Shown: positions 37,853 through 46,494, counted from the stretch's first letter. The stretch is DNA of 64,000 bases from Roseibacillus persicicus (GCF_014651675.1 NZ_BMXI01000003.1:257604-321603), one strand, 5' to 3'. Numbers and translations are program-made. The notes: generated by a model from the sequence alone, not told the origin.

Positions 37853-39196
37853 ATGAACCTCCGGCTTTTCTTCCTCACCTGTCTCCTCGCCTGCCAGTCC
37901 CTAGTTGCGGAGGAAGCTGCGGAAAGAGCCCCCATGAGCCGGGTGGTCTCCTCCGATGAACGGCTGCAAGTCTTCGGGCACGATAACAAGTCCATCTCGG
38001 CAGTGCTCTCCCAAGTCACGGAGTTACGCCAGGAACTCAACTTTGTAGTCAAGGACCCCGACGCCAAATCCGGCAACACGGTGTTCCCCCTCCAGAACGA
38101 CCTCATCATCACACTCTATGGCGAAGTCGGCGATCCTGTTCCGGAGAAGCTCTTCGCAATCCAGCCCCGCAAAGTGGACGGCACTTCCCGCTTCCGTATC
38201 GACCTCGCAGTTCATTTGGCCAAAGGACTCAACCGCCAACGTCTCCGCGAGACCGCCCTCGAAGCCCTCCTCATGGACCGCTGCTTGAACAACTCCATTC
38301 GCGACGATCAACCCGTGCAGGTCGCTCCCTGGCTGATCACAGGATTGCTGGAACGAATGAACTGGCGGAATGGGGAGGCGGACCGGGGGCTCTACAAGGC
38401 GCTCTTCAAAAACGGAATGATGATGGACATCGAGGAGATGGTCACCCTCACCGAGCCGGACAAACTGGATGCCGCGGAACGAACCACCTTCCGGGTCTCC
38501 GCCGGAGCATTCCTCATGGCCATGCTCAATCAGGAAGGCGGCGAGCGCACCTTCTTCGATTATCTTTCCGTGGCGCCATCCTACGAGGGAGAGCCCTTTT
38601 TGCTCTTCCGAAACACCTTTTTCACCGCAGGCCTTTCGGAGGAAGGACTCGCCAAATGGTGGGCCCTGCAATTGGCCAACTTGACCCAGGAATTCGTCAC
38701 CGAGACCCTCTCGCCATTGGAAACCGAAACCGCGCTCGCCGAGATACTGCGCGGCGATTTGGAAGGTGAGAACGGACTCGTCCGCACCTACCGCCTCATG
38801 GCCTTTCAAGACATCCTCGCCCTGCCCGAGGAGGATCGCAAAATGCTGCTCGGCCCGATGTCGGAACGCATCAAGCTGCTTTCTTTCCGCGCCTTCCCCT
38901 CCTACCGCCCACTCCTCGCCGGCTACGAACGGATCACCGCCCAACTGATCGAAGGAGAGGAAGAGGACGTCGCCGATCTGTTGATGATATTGGAGGAGAA
39001 GCGGAATGCTCTTCACGAGGTCGGCATCCGCACTCGCGATTATCTCGACTGGTATCAGATCACCAACGCCTCCCGGTTGACCGGCGAGTTCAAGGACTAC
39101 CAGCGCTTGAAACAAGATCTGGAATCGAAAAATCCACCCCACCCCGGTCCCGTGGATCGTTACCTCAACGCGGTGCAAAACCTCTACGACAACTAG
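37853..39196 (+). CDS. Secreted protein of unknown function
   Basis: A 447-residue exported protein with signal MNLRLFFLTCLLACQSLVA. The Cys in LACQ could form a lipobox, but a Sec site after VAEE is as likely. The mature part is helical with an aspartate/glutamate-rich composition, includes a repeat of RDDQPVQVAPWLITGLLERM-type helices, and has no catalytic motif that I recognise. It follows the single-pass membrane protein by 16 bases and precedes the phosphatase by six bases. I know of no characterised homologue. ATG 37853 is preferred because it creates a proper signal peptide; the open frame upstream does not. Confidence 0.7.
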   Translation: MNLRLFFLTCLLACQSLVAEEAAERAPMSRVVSSDERLQVFGHDNKSISAVLSQVTELRQELNFVVKDPDAKSGNTVFPLQNDLIITLYGEVGDPVPEKLFAIQPRKVDGTSRFRIDLAVHLAKGLNRQRLRETALEALLMDRCLNNSIRDDQPVQVAPWLITGLLERMNWRNGEADRGLYKALFKNGMMMDIEEMVTLTEPDKLDAAERTTFRVSAGAFLMAMLNQEGGERTFFDYLSVAPSYEGEPFLLFRNTFFTAGLSEEGLAKWWALQLANLTQEFVTETLSPLETETALAEILRGDLEGENGLVRTYRLMAFQDILALPEEDRKMLLGPMSERIKLLSFRAFPSYRPLLAGYERITAQLIEGEEEDVADLLMILEEKRNALHEVGIRTRDYLDWYQITNASRLTGEFKDYQRLKQDLESKNPPHPGPVDRYLNAVQNLYDN

Positions 39197-39202
39197 CAGA
39201 AC

Positions 39203-39865
39203 ATGCGATTGGCAATTGGCGATATCCACGGCTGCCTCACTTCCCTCACCACTCTGTTAGAGACGGTGCAGCCGGACAAAGACGACTTGGTCGTGACCCT
39301 TGGCGACTACGTTGACCGCGGCCCGAACTCCAAGGGCGTAATTGATTTCTTGTTAGAATTTCGAAAGGAACATCAGCTCGTGCACCTAATGGGCAATCAC
39401 GAAATCCAGATGTTGCGCGCGTTGGAAGGGAAGGTCCACCGCGACCGCTTCCTGAGCGACCTCTGCGGAGGAAAAGACACTTTGCGCTCCTACGGTGGCA
39501 GCTTCGTCGATGTGCCGGAGAGCCACTGGGAGTTCATGCGCTCGGCGGAGCTCTATCACGAACTCGACGATCACATCCTCGTCCACGCCGGGCTCCAAGC
39601 CAACCTTTCCATCGACCAACAGGATCAGGAAACTTTCTATTATCAGCGCTTCTACGAGCAAGAGCCTCACTGTTCGGGGAAGACCATCGTGTGCGGCCAC
39701 ACCATTCAAGGCGACCTCCCCACCAATCTCGGCCACGCCATCTGTCTGGACACATGCGCCTACGGCGGAGGATGGTTAAGCGCTCTGGACCTCGATACCG
39801 GCCGGATTTGGCAAAGCAACGAGCGCGGCCAAACCCGCAAGATGAGTCTTTCTGACCTCGGCTGA
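39203..39865 (+). CDS. PPP-family serine/threonine protein phosphatase
   Basis: A 220-residue metallophosphatase with all three PPP signatures: GDIHG (residues 6-10), GDYVDRG (about 33-39) and GNHE (about 63-66), plus the downstream ILVHAGL and VCGHTIQGD His ligands. It would dephosphorylate protein Ser/Thr or, as in ApaH-like enzymes, small phosphates; the target is not known. It starts six bases after the secreted-protein gene and may be cotranscribed, although it appears cytosolic. It contains the CTGTTAG word and a TTGTTAG variant near the start. Confidence 0.92.
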   Translation: MRLAIGDIHGCLTSLTTLLETVQPDKDDLVVTLGDYVDRGPNSKGVIDFLLEFRKEHQLVHLMGNHEIQMLRALEGKVHRDRFLSDLCGGKDTLRSYGGSFVDVPESHWEFMRSAELYHELDDHILVHAGLQANLSIDQQDQETFYYQRFYEQEPHCSGKTIVCGHTIQGDLPTNLGHAICLDTCAYGGGWLSALDLDTGRIWQSNERGQTRKMSLSDLG

Positions 39866-40038
39866 GCTCTTGCCTACCGCCGCCTGCGTCGAGCCAACTC
39901 CATTCGTTCGACCGCCAACAGCCCCGCCACGGGGGACTCAAGCGTTCCGGATTTCTTCACCAGGTTTCAATTCCCAAAAGTGCTCAGACTTGAGAAAGTC
40001 TTGCCTCTCCCCGATCTGCGATCATCGTTGCTTTCCTG

Positions 40039-40836
40039 ATGGCCGCCTCCTCACCCGCTTCCAAAGCCACCCCTCCCCTGAAGTGGGCGGGCGGAAAGCG
40101 CTGGCTGGTGCCTACCTTGTCCGAGCTTTGGAAAGAGCAAGCTCATCGCCGGTTGGTGGAACCCTTTTGCGGAGGTTTGGCCGTTGCCTTGGGCCTGCGA
40201 CCTCAGCGCGCTTTGCTCAACGACGTCAATCCGCACCTGGTCAACTTTTACCGCCAGTTGCAACGAGGCTTGTCGGTCGACCTAGCGATGGAAAACGACT
40301 CCGAGCAATTCTACGCGCATCGCGAACGGTTCAACGCCCTCATTGCCGAGGGCAAAGCTGAAACTCCGGAAGCAGCGCAACTCTTCTATTACCTCAATCG
40401 CACGGGATTCAACGGACTCTGTCGCTTCAACAAGTCGGGCTTCTTCAACGTCCCCTTCGGCCGCTACGCCAACATCAATTATCCTTCCGACTTCCTCTCA
40501 TTCCAAGCGGTGTTCGCGGAGTGGGACTTTCAACTGGGAGACTTCGACCAGTTGGATTTGAAGCCGGAGGACTTTCTCTATGCCGATCCTCCCTACGACG
40601 TGGAGTTCACCCAATACTCGTCGGGTGGATTCGATTGGGACGATCAGGTGAGACTCGCCCATTGGCTGGCTCAACATCCGGGACCGGTCGCGCTTTCCAA
40701 TCAACTGACGCCCCGGATCGAAGAGCTTTATCGCGACCTTGGTTTCGACCTCCTCGCCTTGGACGCACCTCGCCGCATCTCCTGCAATGGCGACCGTAGC
40801 CCGGCGAAAGAGGTGCTCGCTACACGGAATCTTTAA
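40039..40836 (+). CDS. Dam-family DNA adenine-N6 methyltransferase, orphan
   Basis: A 265-residue adenine methylase with motif X/I order typical of Dam/DpnM: LKWAGGKRWL (residues 14-23), LVEPFCGGLAVALGL (SAM binding), YYLNRTGFNGLCRFNKSGFFNVPFG and catalytic ADPPYDVEF (D-P-P-Y). It would methylate adenine, probably in GATC, though specificity cannot be read directly. No restriction endonuclease gene lies next to it, so it is likely an orphan regulator or mismatch-repair type methylase. The 173 bases before it show no other feature. A stem-loop follows the stop. Confidence 0.9.
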   Translation: MAASSPASKATPPLKWAGGKRWLVPTLSELWKEQAHRRLVEPFCGGLAVALGLRPQRALLNDVNPHLVNFYRQLQRGLSVDLAMENDSEQFYAHRERFNALIAEGKAETPEAAQLFYYLNRTGFNGLCRFNKSGFFNVPFGRYANINYPSDFLSFQAVFAEWDFQLGDFDQLDLKPEDFLYADPPYDVEFTQYSSGGFDWDDQVRLAHWLAQHPGPVALSNQLTPRIEELYRDLGFDLLALDAPRRISCNGDRSPAKEVLATRNL

Positions 40837-40837
40837 A

Positions 40838-40867
40838 CGAGAAAAAGGGAGGTCCCACCCCTTCTCG
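40838..40867. terminator. Weak stem-loop between convergent genes
   Basis: CGAGAA (40838-40843) pairs with TTCTCG (40862-40867), with GGG and CCC able to extend inside the loop. It lies between the ends of the Dam-type gene and the ArsR gene. Confidence 0.35.
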
Positions 40868-40873
40868 AAGCCA

Positions 40874-41236
40874 TCAGATTACATACTCGATGGCCTTCAT
40901 CGCTTCCTGCTCGCGGACCAGCTTGCCGCACACCAGATCACAGAGCTCGTAGACCATTGGATCGCTGACCGCGTAATAAACCTTGGTCCCGTCTTTACGG
41001 CGGCTGAGGATCCCCGCGTCGAACATCATCTTCAGATGCTTGGAAACCCCCGCTTGTCCGATGCCGGCGGAATCAACCAATTCCCCGACCGTCATCTCGC
41101 GATTCTTCAATTCCTGCAAGAGCGCAAGACGACCCGCTTCCGAGAAGACCCGGAAGACTGATGCCAGCTTCTCGAGACCTTCTGGAGTGATTTGCCCTCC
41201 GGCTTTCTTCTTCGCGCTCATGACTTTCTCTATCAT
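40874..41236 (-). CDS. ArsR/SmtB-family transcriptional regulator
   Basis: A 120-residue winged-helix repressor with LFKALSEAGR-like FRVFSEAGRLALLQEL, the HTH VGELVDSAGIGQAGVSKHLKMM and wing SRRKDGTKVYYAVSD. The last helix has two cysteines spaced four apart (ELCDLVCGKL), which could sense metal or sulfane sulfur; the other Cys positions of BigR/SqrR-type persulfide sensors are not obvious. Divergent from the rhodanese gene, so regulation of the sulfide cluster is likely. ATG 41236 is chosen; ATG 41221 (MSAKKKAGG) is also possible. Divergent promoter region 41237-41385 contains TAGGAATATT, shared with the region at 45470. Confidence 0.88.
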   Translation of the reverse strand: MIEKVMSAKKKAGGQITPEGLEKLASVFRVFSEAGRLALLQELKNREMTVGELVDSAGIGQAGVSKHLKMMFDAGILSRRKDGTKVYYAVSDPMVYELCDLVCGKLVREQEAMKAIEYVI

Positions 41237-41385
41237 TCTATTCTGATATCGCGATTTTTCCAATCAAGACCTTTCTGGGACTACGTCCAGATGAGGCAAC
41301 CTCCACAGAGTATGCGGGTAACGAGAGACTTTTCAATTGCATCAATCTCTTTTTCGCTGTATAGGAATATTTACAAATTAAACCG

Positions 41386-41934
41386 ATGAAGACACTCCAC
41401 CCCCACGACATCCAGAAACTCCTGACCGAATCGAACGCGGAAGCCCTCGATGTGCGCACGCCGGTCGAATTCGAAGAAAAACACATCGATGGAGCCAAAC
41501 ACATTCCAGTCGACGAGCTGCCCGCCCAGTGTGGTCAGTTGGATCCTTCGAAAAAGTATTATCTCGTCTGCCAATCCGGCAAGCGCGCGGAGAAGGCCCA
41601 CCAGATCCTTGCGGAAAAGGGCTTTGGCGATTTGACGATTCTCGCAGGAGGAGTCGGGGCCTGGGAACAAGCCGGACTCCCTCTCAACCGCTCGGATCGC
41701 AAAGTCCTTCCCCTCATGCGCCAGGTGCAACTCGCCATCGGCTTGGGAGTTCTCACCTTCTCGCTGCTCGCTTACTTCGTTCACCCCGCCTTCGTCTTCG
41801 GGGCCGCCTTCTTCGGGGCCGGACTCACCATGGCCGGCGCGACTGGCTGGTGTGGCTTGGCGCTCCTCTTGGCCAAGATGCCTTGGAACAAGACCGACGC
41901 CCCCGCGAAAGCGTCCTGCTGCGTCGCGAACTAA
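41386..41934 (+). CDS. Membrane-anchored rhodanese with DUF2892 tail (YgaP-like)
   Basis: A 182-residue protein with a rhodanese domain (about residues 1-100; active loop VCQSGKRAEKA with the nucleophilic Cys) and a C-terminal membrane tail with two hydrophobic helices (LAIGLGVLTFSLLAYFVHPAFVFGAAFFGAGLTMAG, about 115-150) ending in a CC pair (ASCCVAN). It moves sulfane sulfur between persulfides at the inner membrane. First gene of the plus-strand side of the sulfide cluster, divergent from the ArsR gene. A strong stem-loop terminator follows, so the gene is probably transcribed alone. Confidence 0.93.
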   Translation: MKTLHPHDIQKLLTESNAEALDVRTPVEFEEKHIDGAKHIPVDELPAQCGQLDPSKKYYLVCQSGKRAEKAHQILAEKGFGDLTILAGGVGAWEQAGLPLNRSDRKVLPLMRQVQLAIGLGVLTFSLLAYFVHPAFVFGAAFFGAGLTMAGATGWCGLALLLAKMPWNKTDAPAKASCCVAN

Positions 41935-41968
41935 GGCAGCCCGTTATTCGAGAATCAAAATAGAAAAA

Positions 41969-42000
41969 GCACCCCCGCGAACTCGGTATCGCGGGGGTGC
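41969..42000. terminator. Strong 12-bp stem-loop terminator, bidirectional
   Basis: GCACCCCCGCGA (41969-41980) and TCGCGGGGGTGC (41989-42000) are perfect arms around an 8-base loop. A-rich sequence precedes the left arm and T-rich sequence (CTCTGGTTT) follows, so it can stop both the rhodanese transcript and the convergent TauE/SafE transcript. Confidence 0.85.
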
Positions 42001-42020
42001 CTCTGGTTTCAACAACAACA

Positions 42021-42761
42021 CTAACTACCGAGATTTTTCCAAAGAACGAAGCCACCGGTGATGACCACCATGGTCGCAAAGCCCCGTCGCAAGACCCGCG
42101 CGGGCAGCTTGGTCGAAAAGTGTGTTCCTAACAGCACCCCAATCACAGCCAATCCGGCATAGGTCCCGGAGAGCGTCCAGTTCAAGCTGGTCTGCCCGAG
42201 GTGGGAGAGAAACCCCGCGATGCAATTGAAGAAAATGATCGCCAACGACGACCCGACGGCCTCCTTCATCTTCAAGCCCCCGAACTTCAACAAAGCAGGC
42301 ACCAGGAGAAAGCCACCGCCCACGCCGATGAAGCCGGTGAGCACTCCGACCCCGAGACCCGCAGCCGCCTTGGACTGCCAGGACTTCTCCGTCCTTTCCG
42401 AGGCTTCGGACTTGGGGCGAAACATTTGAATGGCGACGAACAACATCAAGGCCGCAAAAATAAGCATGAGAACCTGCGGCGAAACCAAGGGTGTCAAACG
42501 CGCCCCTCCCACCGCGCCCACCATTCCCGAAACCGCAAAGACTCCCGCAGTCGGCAGGCAGATCTCTTTGTTAGAAAGTCGCTGCAGAGCCCCCGTGAGA
42601 GCAGCCGCCCCCACGATCAAAAGGCTCATCGGCACCGCCTCCAGGGGCGAAATTTTCGCAAGATAGACCAGCACTGGCAAGGTGATGATGCTGCCTCCAG
42701 CCCCCGTCAGGCCCAGCGTCAAGCCGATGACAAGAGCTCCCACTATGGCGTAGATCGTCAT
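42021..42761 (-). CDS. TauE/SafE (UPF0721) family membrane permease
   Basis: A 246-residue permease with about seven to eight hydrophobic helices. The repeat feature of TauE/SafE, two similar halves each with a GxGGG-type turn, is visible (GLTGAGGSIITLPVLVYL and GFIGVGGGFLLVPALL). The family includes exporters of sulfite and sulfonates, and this gene, last in the sulfide operon, probably exports sulfite or thiosulfate. ATG 42761 (MTIYAIVG), eight bases after the SQR stop, is chosen because the upstream residues lack hydrophobic character. Confidence 0.9.
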   Translation of the reverse strand: MTIYAIVGALVIGLTLGLTGAGGSIITLPVLVYLAKISPLEAVPMSLLIVGAAALTGALQRLSNKEICLPTAGVFAVSGMVGAVGGARLTPLVSPQVLMLIFAALMLFVAIQMFRPKSEASERTEKSWQSKAAAGLGVGVLTGFIGVGGGFLLVPALLKFGGLKMKEAVGSSLAIIFFNCIAGFLSHLGQTSLNWTLSGTYAGLAVIGVLLGTHFSTKLPARVLRRGFATMVVITGGFVLWKNLGS

Positions 42762-42769
42762 TCCGGTGG

Positions 42770-43951
42770 TTACATTTTCCCTTTCAACATCCCATGCCAG
42801 TAGAAGGCCGGCAGAGCCCACTTCTTCAGTAGATACATGCTGTAGCGCGGCTTGGCCTGGTCGAAGGGAAAGGTCTCCTTGGGCGTCTTGTCGTAATCGA
42901 ATTCCGCCAGCACGAGCCGACCCCGGGCGGTGACAATGGGGCAGGAGGTGTAGCCATCATACTTTGCCGTCGGCTCACGACCATTCATCACGGATTCCAG
43001 GTTCGCCACCACCACTGGGGCTTGCTTGCGAATCGCGGCCCCCGTCTTCGAGGTGGGTAAACTCGAGACATCGCCGAGCGCAAAGACCTCGCTGTAGGTG
43101 CCATGACGCAAGGTGGATGGATCGACCGCAACCCAGCCCTCCTCATTCACCAGTCCCGAGTCTTTCAGAAAGGGAGGCGGACCCATCGGGGGAGTGACGT
43201 GAATCATATCGTAACTCACCCGCTCTTCGTCCCCGCCCTTGAGGTCGGCAAAGACCGCCTCTTTCTTGTCGGCATCAATGGAGATGAGGTTCTTTTCAAA
43301 GGAGCAATGAATCTCCCGGCGGGCCACTTCGTCCTCCAAGGTCTTGCGATACTTTTCCACCGCAAAGAGTTTGGGAAGGGCGAGATAGAAATGAACGTCC
43401 ATCTTCGCGCGCGTTCCTTCGCGGCTCCACCAATCCTCGGCCAGCCACATGATCTTTTGCGGCGCTCCCCCGCACTTCACCGCTCCACTGGGATGGGTGA
43501 AGATCGCCTTCCCTCCCTTAAAATTCTGAATCGTGTCCCAGGTGTAGTCGACGTGCTGATAGGAATAGTTGGAGCACACTTGCTTCGTGCCCAGCGACTC
43601 CGCAAGGCCCGGAATGGCGGACCAATTGCAGACTAGGCCAGTCGCAACCACAAGATAGTCGTATCCAATGGTATCGCCCTTTTGCGTGGAGACCGATTTG
43701 GTTACAGGATCAATCTTTTGCGCGGCGTCCTTTTTCCAAATAACGCCATCTGGAATCACCGAGGCTTCATCCCGCATGGAACGCTCCTTCGGGAAAATCC
43801 CTCCTCCCACCAGAGTCCACATCGGCTGATAGAAGTGTTTCTCGGAAGGCTCCAACAGCGTGACCTCGACCTCCGGCATCCCCCGGCGCACCCGTGCCGC
43901 CACGCTGATACCCGCCGTTCCTCCGCCGATAATGAGAAGCCGCTTTTTCAT
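42770..43951 (-). CDS. Sulfide:quinone oxidoreductase-like FAD protein
   Basis: A 393-residue FAD-dependent oxidoreductase with KKRLLIIGGGTAGISVAARV, the FAD-binding GDVSSLPTSKTG near the C-terminus and cysteines in VCSNYSYQH and VKCGGAPQK plus SCPIVT as candidates for the redox-active set. Sulfide:quinone oxidoreductases oxidise sulfide to sulfane sulfur at the membrane, and the amphipathic C-terminus (LLKKWALPAFYWHGMLKGKM) fits membrane docking. Start ATG 43951 overlaps the stop of the dioxygenase gene by four bases. The SQR subtype cannot be fixed by eye. Confidence 0.87.
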   Translation of the reverse strand: MKKRLLIIGGGTAGISVAARVRRGMPEVEVTLLEPSEKHFYQPMWTLVGGGIFPKERSMRDEASVIPDGVIWKKDAAQKIDPVTKSVSTQKGDTIGYDYLVVATGLVCNWSAIPGLAESLGTKQVCSNYSYQHVDYTWDTIQNFKGGKAIFTHPSGAVKCGGAPQKIMWLAEDWWSREGTRAKMDVHFYLALPKLFAVEKYRKTLEDEVARREIHCSFEKNLISIDADKKEAVFADLKGGDEERVSYDMIHVTPPMGPPPFLKDSGLVNEEGWVAVDPSTLRHGTYSEVFALGDVSSLPTSKTGAAIRKQAPVVVANLESVMNGREPTAKYDGYTSCPIVTARGRLVLAEFDYDKTPKETFPFDQAKPRYSMYLLKKWALPAFYWHGMLKGKM

Positions 43952-45387
43952 GAGCACATCGAGCAAGAGGTTCCTAACAGGGCGTCGGACGACCCGTCGA
44001 CGTGAACGATATCGAAGCCTTCGCGCGCCAACAATGCTGCAGACTTCGCCGCCCGCATTCCGCTGCGACAATGCACATAAATGGTTTCCTCACGCGGCAA
44101 TTCGTCGAGGTGCTTCGCCAGCCGGGTATGCGCAATCTGCTTCGCGCCCTCCATATGGCCTTCCTGAAATTCACTCGCCTTCCGAACGTCCAGCACGAAG
44201 CCGGGCTTTTGTTCGAGGGTCGCGGGAAGGTCACTGGTTACGATTGTTGCGAAGGCCTCAGTCGGGGCCGCAGATGCGAGTGCTTCCGCCACCGGCATCC
44301 AACCCGCGATGGAGTCGTAGCCAATTCGCACCAATTCCCGAACCGCCTGCTCCACCTCATCCGCTTTATTTACTAACAGAAGGATGGGGGTCTTCTCATC
44401 TTCGACGAAAGAACCCACCACCTCCAGGAACTCGGTTCCTCTCAAAGGAGCATAGAGAGAACCCTTGAGGTGATTCGCAATAAAGTCCTGCTTATCAAAG
44501 CGGAGATCCAAAACCACGCCCTGGCCCCCGTTGATGAATTCCACCAAATCGCCTTCGCCATAGCGGGCGGGCGCTGGCAATTTTCCATCGGGCAAAAGAG
44601 CCTGTCCCGCCCGGTTGTCCCGCTTCATGCGGGCAAAGTAAACCGGGGGCTCGGGTTGACCTGTTAGAATGCTTTCCACAAACTCCTCGCGAGAAGCAGT
44701 GAGGGCTTCATGAAACGCGCCATTGAATTTGCGCTCATATCCCATCACGCTGGTAGGAATCGCGCCCAAGGCTTTGCCACAGGCACTTCCCGCCCCGTGA
44801 GCTGGTAGAACCTGAAGAAAGTCAGGCAGTCCTTCGGTCTCCCTCAGGCTATCGTAGAGCACCTTTGCCGATTCTTCCATCGCCCCCACCTGTCCGGCCG
44901 CACTTTCTAACAAGTCCGGCCGCCCCACATCCCCGACAAAGATGAAGTCGCCACTCAACAGCGCAATGGGCTCGCTCGCTCCCCCACCGTAGTCAGTGAG
45001 AAGATAACTCACGTGCTCCGGGGTATGCCCCGGAGTGAGAAGAACTTTGAGCTCAACCTTGCCAATCGCAATGGTGTCGCCGTGCCGAATCTCCTGCGCG
45101 CGCGGATCACCCTTCGCCCATTCCATCTGCCAATCGGGTCCCCCCTCGGCAGTAACGTAGGCCTTCGCTCCGTGATGCTCCACCAGTTCCCGAACTCCGC
45201 TGAGATAGTCGGCATGAATGTGCGTGTCGGCCACCGCGACAATCTTGAGACCCTCTTCCTTCGCGAGGTTGAGGTAGCGATCCACATCGCGCTCGGGATC
45301 GATCACAATCGCTTCCCCCGTGCGCTGACACCCAATCAAGTAGGCGTTCTGAGCCAAAGAGGGGTCGGTAATTTGCTTCAAATACAT
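43948..45387 (-). CDS. Persulfide dioxygenase-like metallo-beta-lactamase fused to rhodanese domains
   Basis: A 479-residue protein. The N-terminal metallo-beta-lactamase domain has THIHADYLSG (metal-binding motif T-H-x-H-x-D), LLTPGHTPEH, SGDFIFVGDVGRPD and LPAHGAGSACG. Two rhodanese domains follow: the first (about residues 280-375) lacks the catalytic Cys, the second has VHCRSGMRAAKSA with the nucleophilic Cys and ends in a CSMCS tail. It converts glutathione or low-molecular-weight persulfide to sulfite and moves sulfane sulfur. ATG 45387 (MYLKQITDP) matches the family start; ATG 45438 would add 17 residues. Divergent from the DUF3365 gene. Confidence 0.92.
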   Translation of the reverse strand: MYLKQITDPSLAQNAYLIGCQRTGEAIVIDPERDVDRYLNLAKEEGLKIVAVADTHIHADYLSGVRELVEHHGAKAYVTAEGGPDWQMEWAKGDPRAQEIRHGDTIAIGKVELKVLLTPGHTPEHVSYLLTDYGGGASEPIALLSGDFIFVGDVGRPDLLESAAGQVGAMEESAKVLYDSLRETEGLPDFLQVLPAHGAGSACGKALGAIPTSVMGYERKFNGAFHEALTASREEFVESILTGQPEPPVYFARMKRDNRAGQALLPDGKLPAPARYGEGDLVEFINGGQGVVLDLRFDKQDFIANHLKGSLYAPLRGTEFLEVVGSFVEDEKTPILLLVNKADEVEQAVRELVRIGYDSIAGWMPVAEALASAAPTEAFATIVTSDLPATLEQKPGFVLDVRKASEFQEGHMEGAKQIAHTRLAKHLDELPREETIYVHCRSGMRAAKSAALLAREGFDIVHVDGSSDALLGTSCSMCS

Positions 45388-45476
45388 GGTTTCGGTTGGT
45401 TCGTGTTTTTCGAAATTTGTCGATGAGTCGTCCTCCATCGACCGCTTACCTTTCTTATTTATTCCTTTTTAGGAAT

Positions 45477-45500
45477 ATTGCAATAGATATTTATTGCAAT
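45477..45500. promoter_or_regulatory. Perfect inverted repeat between divergent sulfide genes, candidate operator
   Basis: ATTGCAATA (45477-45485) and TATTGCAAT (45492-45500) are perfect 9-base arms around a 6-base spacer. It lies 31 to 54 bases upstream of the DUF3365 ATG and 90 bases from the dioxygenase start. An ArsR-type repressor is the likely binder, but this is inferred. The TAGGAATATT just before it also occurs before the rhodanese gene. Confidence 0.65.
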
Positions 45501-45530
45501 TTATATCGAGTTGGTTTTTGCTCTTTCGCA

Positions 45531-46184
45531 ATGAGAGCTCGCCCCACTGCAAAGCCTCCTTTCCAGAAGATACCGCTTCTGTTAGGACTCGCCTGTCTCA
45601 GCCTTTTTTCCTGTCGCAAAGAAGAGCCCACGATCGTGGCAACCAGTCTCTCTCCCGCGCAAGAACAAGCCGTTGTCCAGCAGGGAACCGCCGCTTCCCA
45701 AGCCTTGATGAAAACTCTTGGCGGGCAGCTCAAGGCCGCATTGCAAAGCGGTGGACCCGAAAACGCCCTTCAGGTCTGCCAAAGCGTGGCCCAACCTCTC
45801 ACCGCCCAGACCAGCGAGACCCAAGCACGAGCGACCGTGACCCGCACGGCCTCCCGCTTTCGCAATCCTCTCAACCAACCCGATGCCACTGACAAAATGG
45901 TTCTCGCCGAGTGGGAAAAGATGATCTCGCAAGGCAAAGAGCTGCCACCCCATCGCATCTTCCCAATCGATGAGCATCAGGCTCTCTTTTACAAACCCAT
46001 TCCAACCGAAGCCATTTGCCTGAAGTGCCACGGCGACCCCGCAACCTTCTCGCCAGCCCTCGCGGCCAAAATCAAAGAGGCCTACCCGCAAGACCAAGCC
46101 ACGGGTTTTCAGGAAGGCGACCTCCGGGGCGTCTTCCGCGTCCTCGTCAACTTGGAGCCCTCTCTCCCTTCTGCTAACAACTAA
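45531..46184 (+). CDS. DUF3365 haem-binding lipoprotein
   Basis: A 217-residue lipoprotein (lipobox LSLFSC, Cys about 25) with a DUF3365 (Tll0287-like) domain. It has a single c-type haem motif, CLKCHGDP (CxxCH), near residue 165, and the family pattern AVTRTASRFRNPLNQPD-like region before it. It would sit in the periplasm as a redox carrier or sensor. Its place in the sulfide cluster suggests it takes electrons from, or senses, sulfur chemistry, but this is inference. It has a divergent promoter region shared with the dioxygenase gene, and the truncated reductase follows 13 bases later. Confidence 0.85.
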   Translation: MRARPTAKPPFQKIPLLLGLACLSLFSCRKEEPTIVATSLSPAQEQAVVQQGTAASQALMKTLGGQLKAALQSGGPENALQVCQSVAQPLTAQTSETQARATVTRTASRFRNPLNQPDATDKMVLAEWEKMISQGKELPPHRIFPIDEHQALFYKPIPTEAICLKCHGDPATFSPALAAKIKEAYPQDQATGFQEGDLRGVFRVLVNLEPSLPSANN

Positions 46185-46197
46185 CCCTCCCTCAACT

Positions 46198-46470
46198 GTG
46201 AACATCGTTATCATCGGCGGCGTCGCCGGAGGAGCTTCCGCTGCCGCCCGTGCTCGCCGTCATTCCGAATCCGCCACCATCACCGTCATCGAGCGCGGCT
46301 ACGACGTCTCGTTCGCCAATTGCGGTCTCCCCTATCACCTCGGTGGGGAGATCCCGGACCGGGACGACCTTGCCGTCCAGACGCCCGAGTCCTTGACCGC
46401 TCTCCTCATCCTCCAAAACAACGGCTTCGAAGCTCACTCCATCATCGAAGGAGCGCACTTGCAGTTGTGA
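46198..46470 (+). pseudogene. Truncated CoA-disulfide-reductase-type FAD oxidoreductase
   Basis: The first 65 residues are a perfect N-terminus of a pyridine-nucleotide disulfide oxidoreductase of the CoA-disulfide-reductase/persulfide reductase type: NIVIIGGVAGGASAAARARR, ERGYDVSFANCGLPYH (active-site Cys) and DRDDLAVQTPESL. The remaining 480 or so residues are missing. After TPESL the frame turns into unrelated sequence and stops at 46470. It lay in the sulfide operon 13 bases after the DUF3365 gene. The break coincides with the left edge of the restriction island, so this is a gene remnant, not a functional enzyme. Confidence 0.85.
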
Positions 46471-46494
46471 TTTGAAGGCTTCTCAATGGATGCT

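Noticed and set aside
38024-39229. 401-codon minus-strand open frame
   Set aside because: Antisense to the secreted protein at 37853-39196, which has a signal peptide and native codon use.
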